From Gammaproteobacteria bacterium (lineage in GTDB: Bacteria > Pseudomonadota > Gammaproteobacteria > UBA4575): a DNA stretch of 64,000 nt. Within the stretch, counting starts at the first letter, position 1. Each line of letters starts with the position of its first letter. Both the position numbers and the translations under genes were made by a program. The DNA lies in NCBI GenBank assembly GCA_011523795.1, contig WTFY01000008.1, positions 134,955 through 198,954 of the forward strand. The letters are read 5' to 3'. Under the pieces are notes generated by a model. The model did no database searches and had not been told where the DNA came from. It saw nothing but the letters and a program-made list of their open reading frames with translations. Positions 1-8,838 of this stretch are shown one piece after another.

Positions 1-1
1 A

Positions 2-2518
2 AACCAAGAAACCAGTGGCTCTGTGATTGAAATGGCTGAAGCTGAGTATATGGTGCGTGCAACTGGGTATGTTGATGATATTCAGGATTTGTACAAAATA
101 CCTTTAGCAGTAAACGAACGCGGGACGCCAATACTACTTGAAAATGTCGCAGAAATACGACTAGGACCCCAATTAAGACGGGGCATTGCAGAACTAAATG
201 GAGAAGGTGAAGTGGTTGGGGGTGTAATCGTCATGCGATTTGGAGAGAACGCACTGCAGACCATCCAAAATGTAAAAGGCAAAATTGAGGAGTTAAAAAA
301 AGGGCTGCCAGAAAGTGTTGAAATTGTTGAAACCTATAATCGGGCTGCACTTATAGAACGCGCTGTCGATACATTAAATGAAAAGCTAGTTGAAGAATTT
401 ATTGTTGTTGCATTGGTATGTGCACTTTTCTTATTTCATTTGCGTTCCGCACTTGTCATTGTTTTATCTCTGCCAGTCGGTATTCTTGCTGCGTTTATTG
501 CCATGCAACAGATGGGCATAAACGCTAACATCATGTCACTTGGTGGTATCGCCATCGCAGTTGGTGCGATGGTAGATGCTGCGGTTGTGATGATCGAAAA
601 CACCCATAAACATTTAGAGAAAGAAGGAGCAGAGCAACGAAATAGATGGGAAATAATAAGTGAGTCGACTAAAGAAGTTGGACCACCATTATTTTTCTCA
701 CTCATTATCATTACTTTAAGCTTCTTACCTGTGTTTACTTTAGAAGCACAGGAAGGTCGATTGTTCAGTCCGCTTGCTTATACCAAAACGTTTGCGATGG
801 CTGCGGCAGCAGCTTTATCCATTACATTAGTCCCCGTGTTGATGGGTTATTTCATACGCGGGCATGTTATTCCAGAAAATAAAAACCCAATTAATCGATT
901 ACTCATTGCTGGATATCGGCCTCTAATCAGTTTTATTCTTAAAGCGCCAAAAATTGTTTTACTGGTTGCATTGATTGTGATCATTGTAGGGGTGTGGCCC
1001 ATAACAAGACTTGGTAGTGAATTTATGCCCGATTTAAATGAGGGCGATTTGTTGTACATGCCGACAACGTACCCTTCTGTCTCGATTGGTAAAGCTCAAG
1101 AACTTTTACAGCAAACTGACAAATTAATTCGTACCGTACCTGAGGTCGAGACTGTATTTGGGAAAATGGGTCGAGCAGACAGTGCAACCGATACCGCTCC
1201 ACTCACAATGATAGAAACCGTAATAAAACTTAAGCCAGAAAACGAATGGCGTGAAGGTATAACGATTGAAGATTTGAAACATGAACTTAACCAGCTTGTT
1301 CAGATTCCTGGTTTGACCAATGCATGGGTGATGCCAATTAAAAGTCGCATTGATATGCTTTCTACAGGCATTAGGACACCGGTTGGAATTAAGATCGCAG
1401 GTGCCGATTTATCTATAATTCAAGAAATCGGAAAAGAAATCGAAGTGATACTTAAGCGAGTGCGTGGCACTGTAAGTGCATACTCTGAACGTGTTTCAAG
1501 TGGGCGTTACATCATTATTGACATTGATCGTAATGCAGCATCTCGATATGCACTTGATGTTATGGAAATACAGGAAGTTGTACAAACCGCTATTGGTGGA
1601 ATGCAAATAGCGATGACGACGGAAGGGCTTGAACGTTACCCTATCAATTTAAGATATCCGCGAGACTGGCGTGATTCTATTACTCGTCTCCATAATCTCC
1701 CGGTGGTTACACCTACAGGTGCACAAGTAGCGCTACAAGAAGTTGCAGACATCCGGGTTGAAGATGGTCCTGCTTTAATTAAAACAGAAAATGCACGCCT
1801 CAATGGTTGGATCTATGTTGATATAGAAAATCGAGACTTAGGTTCGTATGTACAGGATGCTCAAAAAGCGGTCGCAGAACATATAACGTTACCCCCTGGT
1901 TACAGCATCTCCTGGTCAGGTCAATACGAGTATCTTTTGCGAGCAAAGGAACGCTTGTCGGTTGTGATACCACTAACATTAGTCATTATCGTACTCCTTT
2001 TATATTTGAACTTCCGTAGATTCACTGAAGTAATCATCATTATGTCGACACTCCCAATGGCACTAGTAGGCGGAATTTTATTGCTGTATCTGTTGGACTA
2101 TGACATGTCTGTGGCTGTCGGCGTTGGTTTCATTGCGCTTGCGGGCGTGAGTGTAGAAATTGGTGTGGTGATGCTGGTGTATTTAAACCAAGCTTTTAAA
2201 AATATACAACAACAAGCAGAAGCTAATCATCGTGAAGTAACTAGAGATGATATTCGAAGTGCGGTGATCTCTGGCGCATTGTTGCGAGTCAGACCAATCA
2301 TGATGACCGTTGCAGCAATTATTGCAGGTCTTTTGCCAATCATGCTGGGAAGTGGAACCGGGTCGGAAGTAATGCGGCGCATTGCTACACCGATGGTTGG
2401 TGGAATGATTAGCGTAACTTTGCTTACATTGCTTGTCATACCTGCTATGTTTCTAGTCATTAATCAATTTAAGCTGCCAAAATCAATTGATACAGAAACT
2501 GCTGTTTTTCGAGTCTGA
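2..2518 (+). CDS. Heavy-metal efflux RND permease, CusA/CzcA family (5' end outside window)
   Basis: Inner-membrane RND pump that exports metal cations (Cu/Ag or Co/Zn/Cd type) by proton antiport, normally with a periplasmic adaptor and an outer-membrane channel. The reading frame is open from base 2, so the gene begins upstream. About 838 residues are visible against roughly 1040 for the family, so some 200 N-terminal residues are missing. The family-typical TM4 motif DAAVVMIEN (Asp codon at base 574) and a second hydrophobic block near bases 1950-2460 are intact. The C-terminus is complete. Which metal is exported cannot be decided. Base composition is clearly more AT-rich (about 40-43% G+C by eye) than the genes after 3.3 kb, which suggests acquisition by transfer. 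No partner gene follows it inside the window. Confidence 0.93.
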   Translation, partial: NQETSGSVIEMAEAEYMVRATGYVDDIQDLYKIPLAVNERGTPILLENVAEIRLGPQLRRGIAELNGEGEVVGGVIVMRFGENALQTIQNVKGKIEELKKGLPESVEIVETYNRAALIERAVDTLNEKLVEEFIVVALVCALFLFHLRSALVIVLSLPVGILAAFIAMQQMGINANIMSLGGIAIAVGAMVDAAVVMIENTHKHLEKEGAEQRNRWEIISESTKEVGPPLFFSLIIITLSFLPVFTLEAQEGRLFSPLAYTKTFAMAAAAALSITLVPVLMGYFIRGHVIPENKNPINRLLIAGYRPLISFILKAPKIVLLVALIVIIVGVWPITRLGSEFMPDLNEGDLLYMPTTYPSVSIGKAQELLQQTDKLIRTVPEVETVFGKMGRADSATDTAPLTMIETVIKLKPENEWREGITIEDLKHELNQLVQIPGLTNAWVMPIKSRIDMLSTGIRTPVGIKIAGADLSIIQEIGKEIEVILKRVRGTVSAYSERVSSGRYIIIDIDRNAASRYALDVMEIQEVVQTAIGGMQIAMTTEGLERYPINLRYPRDWRDSITRLHNLPVVTPTGAQVALQEVADIRVEDGPALIKTENARLNGWIYVDIENRDLGSYVQDAQKAVAEHITLPPGYSISWSGQYEYLLRAKERLSVVIPLTLVIIVLLLYLNFRRFTEVIIIMSTLPMALVGGILLLYLLDYDMSVAVGVGFIALAGVSVEIGVVMLVYLNQAFKNIQQQAEANHREVTRDDIRSAVISGALLRVRPIMMTVAAIIAGLLPIMLGSGTGSEVMRRIATPMVGGMISVTLLTLLVIPAMFLVINQFKLPKSIDTETAVFRV

Positions 2519-2801
2519 TGTTCATTGATTGGTTCAACGATAAAGTTCATTGGTACACATAAGGCAACTAAATTTCTCTGAGTCAAACTCATAGAGGCGT
2601 CAGTTTTAACCTCGAATGTCGGGGTTGATAATCTTGCAGACAGTTTTGATCTGGAACTGCATAGGATCTTAGCTAAAAAAAGCTTCATTTCTGTAATGGT
2701 GGTAAGGCATAAGGGGATGTAAAACTTGAGTTATGCACTGTGGTCATTTATGACGAGCAAAAAGAAATATGAGTGGCTGAACCAGACCAGTAGTGTCACA
2801 C
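2519..2801. other. AT-rich intergenic stretch with no supported gene
   Basis: These 280 bases lie between the efflux pump stop and the nuclease remnant. The short open frames here match no family I recognise and lack a convincing ribosome binding site. No clear terminator was found after the pump gene. Confidence 0.5.
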
Positions 2802-3235
2802 TCAGTTCTTTGGGTCGAATAGGTTACACCATGACTGTTTTTTACCACCGTCATAGGGCTGTCCAAAGCCCACGTCAATCAGGATATTTGCAAGGTTTGA
2901 TCTGTCTTCCAGCAAAACTGTTGCAACGACTCGTCCTGCGTTCTTACCATGTTTTGCATTTTCCAGTAGGACCGTCTTACTGATCTTATCAATCACGAAA
3001 TCACGTGCCTTGATGGCAAAGCTGCGCTCCTGACCACATTTTCCTTTAATCTCGGGGGTATCCACTCCTTCCACCCTGATGTTGCCTTTCCAGATTAAAC
3101 CAAACCCGGCCATATCATGGCTTCAGCCTTGAACGTATTGCTGTCATAAACTGGAATTACTTGAGTTGGTGTAGCAGATAGAAAATAACAGCAGTATCAG
3201 CACTGGGATATGAAAATGTGCGGATATTTTTTCAC
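2802..3235 (-). pseudogene. Thermonuclease-like (SNase fold) pseudogene, two frameshifts
   Basis: The C-terminal part (from about base 3113 down to 2802) reads as an SNase-fold nuclease. It has VEGVDTPEIKGKCGQE, an NAGRVVATV segment and a YDGGKKQSWC end, as in secreted thermonuclease-like proteins. The upstream part of the domain is in a different frame (about 3108-3175: VIPVYDSNTFKAEAMIWPG) and hits a stop within the family's WPGL region. A hydrophobic signal-like segment (HIPVLILLLFSICY) lies in the third frame at about 3175-3225. The canonical DGDT active-site motif reads DSNT, so a metal/catalytic Asp is changed to Asn. Two frame breaks plus this change point to a dead gene. Sequencing error could explain one shift but not the motif change. 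Confidence 0.7.
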
Positions 3236-3281
3236 GCAGGTGTTTGAGTGAGAGTTAAACAGCAGAAAAGTATTTTTGGCT

Positions 3282-3310
3282 AAAAAAAAAGGGGTGCAAT
3301 TTGCACCCCT
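3282..3310 (-). terminator. Rho-independent terminator for the porin gene
   Basis: The inverted repeat AGGGGTGCAA/TTGCACCCCT spans 3290-3310. It is followed, reading the minus strand, by an uninterrupted T tract (the A run at 3282-3290 on the plus strand). It lies about 40 bases after the stop of the minus-strand porin gene. Confidence 0.88.
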
Positions 3311-3352
3311 CTGGTCTTGCGTAATGATTGCCTTTCAACAAAGCTGATCTGG

Positions 3353-4936
3353 TTATTTCCAGCGGTACTGGAGCAGTGCCCAAAACTTCTGGGTATCAGT
3401 GGAGAATCCGTCTTCACTGTTGAAGTCCGCATATTTCACAGCGAGCAGAAGTTTTTTGCCGATGGGCTTGCCCCAAAGTACACCCCACTCGTCTCCATAA
3501 TCAGAAATGCGGTTGCTTCCCTGCATGTATGATGTATCTGTACTGTAGTCATGAAAATTAACGACAATCTTGTTTTTTCCAATTACGTGACCGAATAGAC
3601 CTAGGATTTGCAAGGTAACACTGAAGTCTTCTATGCCACCCAAAGGGGTTGCCGAACCACCAGGTGCCGCGACAAACTTGTCAGCCCAGCCATTGAAGGC
3701 GTGCACTGTAGCCAACGGGGTTTGTAGTGCATTACTGCCGTTACCCCCACCTTCCAAGACTTCATAGCCTACTCTGATTTGATAGGTAGGCTCACCGATA
3801 GGCATAAAGCCTAAGTTATCAACCCGTGTACCCCCGAACCTGACCCCCATTTCAATGTTGTAATAATCATTGTCATCCAAATGGCTCGCTGCATCGTCGG
3901 AGGGATCTTGATTGGCCCATTCAAATTCAGTCAAGATATCCAACGAGTCACTCATTTCGTGTCTGCCTGTCCATCGCAGACCAAGGGTTTCCGAATCGAA
4001 ATTCACTGGACCTACAAAAGGAGGTGCCATACCTGTACCCTCGGGGAACGGGGTTCGTCTGTTGTCTTCAAAATCCAGCAGGTAGGCATAGGCCACCAGT
4101 TTGCCCCCTAGGCTTGGCATCTTGTAGGAGACATTAAGGAGGTGGGTATCATCCATATTCCATTCGTGGAAAATCGAATCTTCTCCAAAGATCCGCTTCA
4201 CTTTGTCAACGTACGTGTACGAGATTCCAAGGTGCTTGAAAGATTTGTCTACTCGTATGGCGTCCATGGATGCATTGTTATTACGCCAGACTACGTCACC
4301 TATCCAGCGGTGGTTGTCGTAGATTACTGTTTGGCGGCCTAACTTGAATGAGAAGTTGCCATCGCATGGACCTGGAGAATTGGGACAACCGCCAGTCGGG
4401 CTTCGCCAGCCAATGTACGCTTCGCTAATTTCCTCAAATTCGTTATCCGGGATGATTGCATGGCCCTCAGTATAGCGATTCATGGCCGGGAGGTTGCCAC
4501 GTATAGGTGCAGGGATTGCCATAACCCCACCGGATGGGAGGTTGGGTGGAAAGCCAAAGTCATCATCAATATTAAATGCCCGGTCAGTACCCAGTATCCT
4601 GTTGAAGTCCGTTTCCAGACGGGCATACCAGCCGTTCCAGCGACCTGTGGTATATCCAATCGCTGTACGCCAGACCAGTGCGTCGGCATCATTGGTATGA
4701 CCGAGCGGATGCCCAGGGGGGAAATCATCCTCAACGTCCTCAAAACGCAGGCGTGTCCAAAAATCAAGCTTCCCGTTAGCAACTGCACCCCCGATATCAG
4801 GAAATTGGGGTTGCATCTTGTGATGAGGGTTGTAGTGAGTGTTGGGGACATCAGGCAAGCCTACCGCATGAGCACCTTGTGCAAGCATCAGCATTGCAAA
4901 GGCCACGAAGAATGGCAGAGGTTTAAAGTAGACCAT
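3353..4936 (-). CDS. Outer-membrane porin, alginate-export-like beta-barrel
   Basis: A 527-residue secreted protein. A signal peptide of about 24 residues (hydrophobic FFVAFAMLMLAQGAHA, likely cut after AHA) precedes a sequence rich in alternating beta-strand patterns such as LDFWTRLRFEDV, WNGWYARLETDF and FKLGRQTVIYDNHRWIG. It ends in an aromatic-rich strand (FWALLQYRWK), as expected for an outer-membrane barrel. The pattern resembles the alginate-export (AlgE-like) porin family, which in many marine bacteria is annotated without known substrate; transport of alginate itself is not implied. The start is supported by a strong GGGAGGAG ribosome site 6 bases upstream of ATG. It is a single-gene unit with its own terminator. 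Confidence 0.82.
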   Translation of the reverse strand: MVYFKPLPFFVAFAMLMLAQGAHAVGLPDVPNTHYNPHHKMQPQFPDIGGAVANGKLDFWTRLRFEDVEDDFPPGHPLGHTNDADALVWRTAIGYTTGRWNGWYARLETDFNRILGTDRAFNIDDDFGFPPNLPSGGVMAIPAPIRGNLPAMNRYTEGHAIIPDNEFEEISEAYIGWRSPTGGCPNSPGPCDGNFSFKLGRQTVIYDNHRWIGDVVWRNNNASMDAIRVDKSFKHLGISYTYVDKVKRIFGEDSIFHEWNMDDTHLLNVSYKMPSLGGKLVAYAYLLDFEDNRRTPFPEGTGMAPPFVGPVNFDSETLGLRWTGRHEMSDSLDILTEFEWANQDPSDDAASHLDDNDYYNIEMGVRFGGTRVDNLGFMPIGEPTYQIRVGYEVLEGGGNGSNALQTPLATVHAFNGWADKFVAAPGGSATPLGGIEDFSVTLQILGLFGHVIGKNKIVVNFHDYSTDTSYMQGSNRISDYGDEWGVLWGKPIGKKLLLAVKYADFNSEDGFSTDTQKFWALLQYRWK

Positions 4937-5293
4937 GGTTTTCTCCTCCCTTGCAGAGTTCTTCTGATCAGGGTGTCCTTTTCTCGCCTGACCGAGTACA
5001 GTATACCGTATCGAAGCCAGTGTTCTCGGAACCTGAACTTCCAGCTGTTAACATAAGCTTAATACTCTATATATAGTAAATATAAAGCCATCCGTCCAAG
5101 ACTTTCTCATTATTGGACCCATAGATTTTAGCTATGGATAGATTAGCAACCATAGCGTGATAAGTATACTTCCACCGATAGGGCCATGTGGGAGCTTCCC
5201 CGGGAATACCTCGTTAGACCCGATACGCAGCCTTGTAGCATGCCCTGGCTGATTTTCACTCAGGACTGGCGGAAACTGCATCGTATGATGCAG
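4937..5293. other. Intergenic region holding the porin promoter
   Basis: An AT-rich 357-base gap between the porin start and the stop of the dihaem protein gene. It contains a CTATATATAG palindrome near 5068 and the inverted repeat listed at 5119-5137. An imperfect hairpin (GGAAACTG...CAGTTTCC, about 5270-5302) overlaps the dihaem gene stop but has no T tract. I could not assign -35/-10 boxes with confidence. Confidence 0.5.
5119..5137. promoter_or_regulatory. Inverted repeat, possible operator upstream of the porin
   Basis: CCATAG-N7-CTATGG, perfect 6-base arms, in the AT-rich region about 180 bases upstream of the porin start. It could be a regulator site; nothing identifies the binding protein. 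Confidence 0.25.
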
Positions 5294-6571
5294 TCAGTTT
5301 CCCGGTGCGGCCAGCCATTTCGAATCGGCCGCGACCGGACCTGTCAGTGTATGCAAGAAAGCTTCCAGTTGCCGTTTTTCCCTCCTGCCCAGGCCTAGAG
5401 TCTTGGCCTCGTTGTGGCCCACCATGGCTCCGGGTGCACGGTCGTAATGATTGATGACTTCCGTGAGGGTGGCCAGTTGACCTGCATGCATATAAGGGGC
5501 GGTTTCTGCTACATTCCTGAGCGACGGGGTTTTATGGGTTCCGATCAGTTCATCTCCAGTCCGTACGAAACGCAATTCCTCACATTCTGCTATTTCTGAA
5601 TCACTGAATTGTCCCATGCAATTAAACGGATCTTTCAGCAATTCACGCAGTCCCTCTACACGACCCATGCTTGGAAGTGTCCCCGGACCGGAAAGCACCC
5701 CGGTGTTATGAAATTCATGATTGGTGAAAAGTGGCCCGTTATGGCAATTTATGCACTGTGCTTCACCAATGAACAGCTTCAAGCCGGCAAGTTCATCGGG
5801 ACTCAGCATGTCCGTTTTTGCATTGTTGTCCGCAACCAGGGCCTCCACGTATTGGTCAAAGCGTGATGCTCCAAGAACAAGGAGGCGCTCATACGCGGCT
5901 ATTGCCTTGCCGATATTTACAAAGACTCTTGTGACCGCCTCCCTGTCCCCATTCGACATGGAGAGCCAGTTACTGTTCAGGGTTTTGTCATCAATTGGTC
6001 CTGCAGCGGCCGGAAAACGCAAGGGATCAGAAAAGTTTGCGAGGGGGCCAAACAGTTTTTCGTATTGCATACGGTAGCTGCTGTCTTGTGCGACCAGATG
6101 TACAAGCTGCATGCGCGTACTGCCATGCTCCAGCGGGTTTTCCAGTGGTGAAAGCGCCTGTGACCACAGGCTATCCTTGCGTCCATTCCAGAAAAACCAG
6201 GGGCTGTAGGCTGTCCCGACAATGCTCATGGTGTTGCGCACTCCCGTCTTGGCTCCCACAGCGACTTCAAGCCCATCGGTAAAATGTCGTTCTGGCTGGT
6301 GGCAGCTTGCACAGGAAACCTGTTCGCTGGTGCTTAGCCGCTTGTCAAAAAATAGCTGATGTCCTAGCTGAGCGACCTCGAGCGAGTCTGCTGCAGCATT
6401 ACTCTTGTTTGCAGGCAGTGTCGGTAGATTCGCAATCCACAACGAACGCAACAGGGTGATTTCTGCAGAGGTCCATGTCTCGGGAGAACGGGTTTGCGTG
6501 TACCACCAGATGATACTGGCCACTACGACTGAAATCACGGCAACTACCGCGAACGGTGCTGATTTTGACAT
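5294..6571 (-). CDS. Dihaem cytochrome c peroxidase/MauG-family protein, membrane-anchored
   Basis: A 425-residue protein with an uncleaved-looking N-terminal membrane anchor (residues about 8-23) and two c-type haem motifs, CASCH (C87, C90, H91) and CINCH (C273, C276, H277), spaced as in bacterial dihaem peroxidases and MauG-like enzymes. FTDG after the first haem site and GPLFTNHEFHNTG after the second are typical of the family. Such proteins reduce peroxide or oxidise protein substrates in the periplasm; which applies here is unknown. It is the last gene of the minus-strand respiratory cluster, 7 bases after the YtkA/FixH-like gene, so it may protect or mature the oxidase (inference). Confidence 0.88.
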   Translation of the reverse strand: MSKSAPFAVVAVISVVVASIIWWYTQTRSPETWTSAEITLLRSLWIANLPTLPANKSNAAADSLEVAQLGHQLFFDKRLSTSEQVSCASCHQPERHFTDGLEVAVGAKTGVRNTMSIVGTAYSPWFFWNGRKDSLWSQALSPLENPLEHGSTRMQLVHLVAQDSSYRMQYEKLFGPLANFSDPLRFPAAAGPIDDKTLNSNWLSMSNGDREAVTRVFVNIGKAIAAYERLLVLGASRFDQYVEALVADNNAKTDMLSPDELAGLKLFIGEAQCINCHNGPLFTNHEFHNTGVLSGPGTLPSMGRVEGLRELLKDPFNCMGQFSDSEIAECEELRFVRTGDELIGTHKTPSLRNVAETAPYMHAGQLATLTEVINHYDRAPGAMVGHNEAKTLGLGRREKRQLEAFLHTLTGPVAADSKWLAAPGN

Positions 6572-6578
6572 GCTACGC

Positions 6579-6983
6579 CTACAGGTTCAGGTTGAAGGTC
6601 ACGCTGTCAGAAATAGCACCTTGCAGGATTGAAAATGTAACTTGCCACCGCCCGCCCATGTGGAACTTCAGACCTTCAATCAGGTAATCGCCATTGCCAA
6701 GGTTCCGGGTGGCTTTGGGGCTTGTAGGAAGCCCATGGTCGTGTTCTGGCATCCCACCGGAAACCTGGATTTCTGCATCAATGACTGGTTCACCTGAGCT
6801 GTTTTCAATGTGAAGCATCCATGCGTGCATGGTGTTGATGGCGATCGGGTTCAGTTCACTGGTGAACTGTACTTGGAACTGTTGCTTGTCCGAAATTTTG
6901 ACGGTTTCCGCTACGGGCATGTTTTCAGCCGATGCCGAGATGAAAACTGCAAGGAGTAGAACGGAAATTGCTGCTGGTTTCAT
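6579..6983 (-). CDS. Periplasmic YtkA/FixH-like protein
   Basis: A 134-residue protein with a signal peptide (MKPAAISVLLLAVFISASA). The body has the YtkA/FixH-like pattern: GGMPEHDHGLPTSP (Met/His-rich), then GDYLIEGLKFHMGGRWQVTF. Relatives are found beside copper or cytochrome oxidase genes, and the Met/His cluster suggests metal binding. A role as a copper chaperone for the adjacent oxidase is an inference. Its ATG overlaps the stop of the upstream gene (ATGA), so the two are translationally coupled. Confidence 0.68.
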   Translation of the reverse strand: MKPAAISVLLLAVFISASAENMPVAETVKISDKQQFQVQFTSELNPIAINTMHAWMLHIENSSGEPVIDAEIQVSGGMPEHDHGLPTSPKATRNLGNGDYLIEGLKFHMGGRWQVTFSILQGAISDSVTFNLNL

Positions 6984-7621
6984 TTTTCTAGAGCTCTGCG
7001 TATGCGGGCATAGCCTCCACTCATGAGCCAGTAACCTACCTGCAGGAAAACTGCCAGAGCAATAAACCAGGGAATAGTTCCCCAGTCCGAACCGCCTACG
7101 CGAAACGGAAAGACAGCTGTATACATACGGTCTTGTTCCGGATTCGGGGTCGAGACAATACCAATGTAGCCGCCTTCCTCGGTAAACGTGTAAAGCGCTA
7201 GAAAAACACCGTCCTGGCGAATCTGGGGAGGTTGGTGAAATACGGTATCACGGGACAAGTCCTTGTCCTTGATGTCGTCCCAGCGAGCGAACCGGCCAAG
7301 GTTTGAAACATCCCTGATTATGCGGAAGTCAACCGGCACTTCTCTCATGCTCGCGTGCAGGTACTCAAGCACGAAAACACTTTCGCCTAAATGAGGTATG
7401 TCTTCACAGAGCTCAGCATGCTGACTTTCCTGTGGCTGGTAGATCTTGAAATGTGCCTTGTAAAAGCCGATCTGGATGACACACTGGTCATCTTCCAGAA
7501 ACACACCTCCATGTGCATGGACGCAGATGCTTGGCCACAGTGCCAAGCACGTGAACAAGGCTGTAGAGCGTGCAAAAAATATCGTATTAAACTGCTTAGG
7601 GTAGACAGTGCTGTTGCGCAC
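6980..7621 (-). CDS. Conserved membrane-anchored protein of the oxidase cluster, function unknown
   Basis: A 213-residue protein, starting at GTG because no in-frame ATG lies near. A signal-like hydrophobic segment (residues about 16-36, STALFTCLALWPSICVHA) is followed by a His/Cys-containing soluble domain (AHGGVFLEDDQCVIQIGFYKAHF, in parts). One membrane helix (IPWFIALAVFLQVGYWLM, about 184-201) and a basic tail complete it. The domain would face the periplasm. I do not recognise a named family. It overlaps the YtkA/FixH-like gene by four bases, and 145 bases separate it from the subunit IV gene. A role in oxidase assembly or metal delivery is only suggested by position. Confidence 0.72.
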   Translation of the reverse strand: MRNSTVYPKQFNTIFFARSTALFTCLALWPSICVHAHGGVFLEDDQCVIQIGFYKAHFKIYQPQESQHAELCEDIPHLGESVFVLEYLHASMREVPVDFRIIRDVSNLGRFARWDDIKDKDLSRDTVFHQPPQIRQDGVFLALYTFTEEGGYIGIVSTPNPEQDRMYTAVFPFRVGGSDWGTIPWFIALAVFLQVGYWLMSGGYARIRRALEK

Positions 7622-7766
7622 AGCATAGCAGATACGCTGTGACTTCTGTAGAAATCATACCCGGTGCTTCAGCAGCTTCAGGGAAATTATCCTGTGAAAA
7701 TGGAGAAGCCTCTTAAGGCTGGTACCACCTTCCCTTGCAGCAAGCTAGTTACTCGACTGGTACAGG
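7622..7766 (-). other. Gap inside the respiratory cluster with weak hairpin
   Basis: Read on the minus strand, AGCCT-TAAG-AGGCT lies near 7704-7717, followed by TCTCCATTTTC. This could be a weak terminator after subunit IV, allowing partial read-through into the three downstream genes. Confidence 0.3.
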
Positions 7767-8126
7767 CTAATGACCGCCATGATGCTCGACGACGGGTGCT
7801 TCTTCAACTCCGAAAAATTCGGCACGCGCAAGATAGGTGTAGTCACCTTCAATGGACATCATGCCCACCAGTACCAGCAAGGCAAGAGGAGGCAGAAGTA
7901 TGGCAGTGATCAGTGCCAGCCGTTCCCAGGCCATGTGCATGAAAATTGCCACGATGAAACCTGCCTTCAGCATCATGAAAATCAGAATCAGGTTCCATCT
8001 GAGGTATCCCTGAAACTGGAAATAGTCTACGAAATAGGAGGCTGTACTGAATACGAACAGCAGAATCCAGATCCAGATGTAGATGCTAAGCGGATGCTGC
8101 TGACCTTCTTCTGTGCTTGTAGCCAT
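7767..8126 (-). CDS. Cytochrome c oxidase subunit IV (prokaryotic COX4-like)
   Basis: A small 119-residue membrane protein with three predicted helices (about 16-34, 46-66, 72-95), matching the prokaryotic subunit IV family of haem-copper oxidases (IFMMLKAGFIVAIFMHMAWE). The start is set at ATG 8126, which has AAAGGG upstream; an in-frame TTG at 8144 would overlap the subunit III stop and has no such site. It ends in a His-rich tail (VEHHGGH). It lies directly after subunit III. Confidence 0.88.
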   Translation of the reverse strand: MATSTEEGQQHPLSIYIWIWILLFVFSTASYFVDYFQFQGYLRWNLILIFMMLKAGFIVAIFMHMAWERLALITAILLPPLALLVLVGMMSIEGDYTYLARAEFFGVEEAPVVEHHGGH

Positions 8127-8137
8127 GATGTTACCCT

Positions 8138-8818
8138 TTACCAAAGATAGAAAAATGCGAAGATAAATACCCAGACGAGGTCGACAAAGTGCCAGTACAG
8201 GCCTGCAATCTCGACAATGTCATACCCTTTTTTCTCATAACGCCCGTTCAGGACACCAACTGCAACATATATGAGGTAGATGACTCCTCCTGATACATGC
8301 CCTCCATGAAAGCCGGTGATCATGAAAAAGCTGGCCCCGAACTGGGCAGCACCGAACGGGTTACCCCATGGGCGTACCCCCTCGTCTACAATCAGCTTGG
8401 TCCACTCGAAGGCCTGCATGCCTACAAAAAGCAGCCCAAACGCTGCCGTGATGAGCAGGAAAATGGCTGTTTTGGTACGGTCGCGACGGTAGCCATAATT
8501 CACGGCCAGTGCCATGGTGCCACTGCTCGTGATCAGCACAAAGGTCATGATGGCGATCAGGATCAGTGGAATGGGCGCACCACCAAAACTCAGTGCAAAG
8601 ATTTCGCTCGAATTGGGCCAGGGCACGGTAGAGCTGATCCGCACCTTCATGTAGCTGACCAGGAACGACGTAAAAATGAACGTGTCGCTCAAAAGGAAGA
8701 TCCACATCATGGCCTTGCCCCAGTGGACCCTGAATACTTCTTTTTCAGCGCTCCAATCCGTAACCAGATCGGTCACGGCATCCTGCGTGGCGGCGACTTC
8801 TCCTGAACTTTGTGCCAT
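8138..8818 (-). CDS. Cytochrome c oxidase subunit III
   Basis: A 226-residue integral membrane protein of the COX3 family. It has about five helices and the conserved FGLLFVGMQAFEWTKL and FMITGFHGGHVSGG blocks, ending in the family-typical YWHFVDLVWVFIFAFFYLW (in parts). It supports electron and proton transfer stability of the haem-copper oxidase core. It lies in a tight operon, 20 bases after a second, divergent subunit III-like gene. Confidence 0.93.
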   Translation of the reverse strand: MAQSSGEVAATQDAVTDLVTDWSAEKEVFRVHWGKAMMWIFLLSDTFIFTSFLVSYMKVRISSTVPWPNSSEIFALSFGGAPIPLILIAIMTFVLITSSGTMALAVNYGYRRDRTKTAIFLLITAAFGLLFVGMQAFEWTKLIVDEGVRPWGNPFGAAQFGASFFMITGFHGGHVSGGVIYLIYVAVGVLNGRYEKKGYDIVEIAGLYWHFVDLVWVFIFAFFYLW

Positions 8819-8838
8819 GTTGTTCTATATCCTTTGAT

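Noticed and set aside
2464-2688. 74-codon minus-strand frame after the efflux gene
   Set aside because: Overlaps the end of the efflux gene and has no family pattern.
4460-5056. 198-codon plus-strand frame over the porin N-terminus
   Set aside because: The opposite strand encodes a signal peptide and barrel with a strong ribosome site and terminator; this frame has no family pattern.
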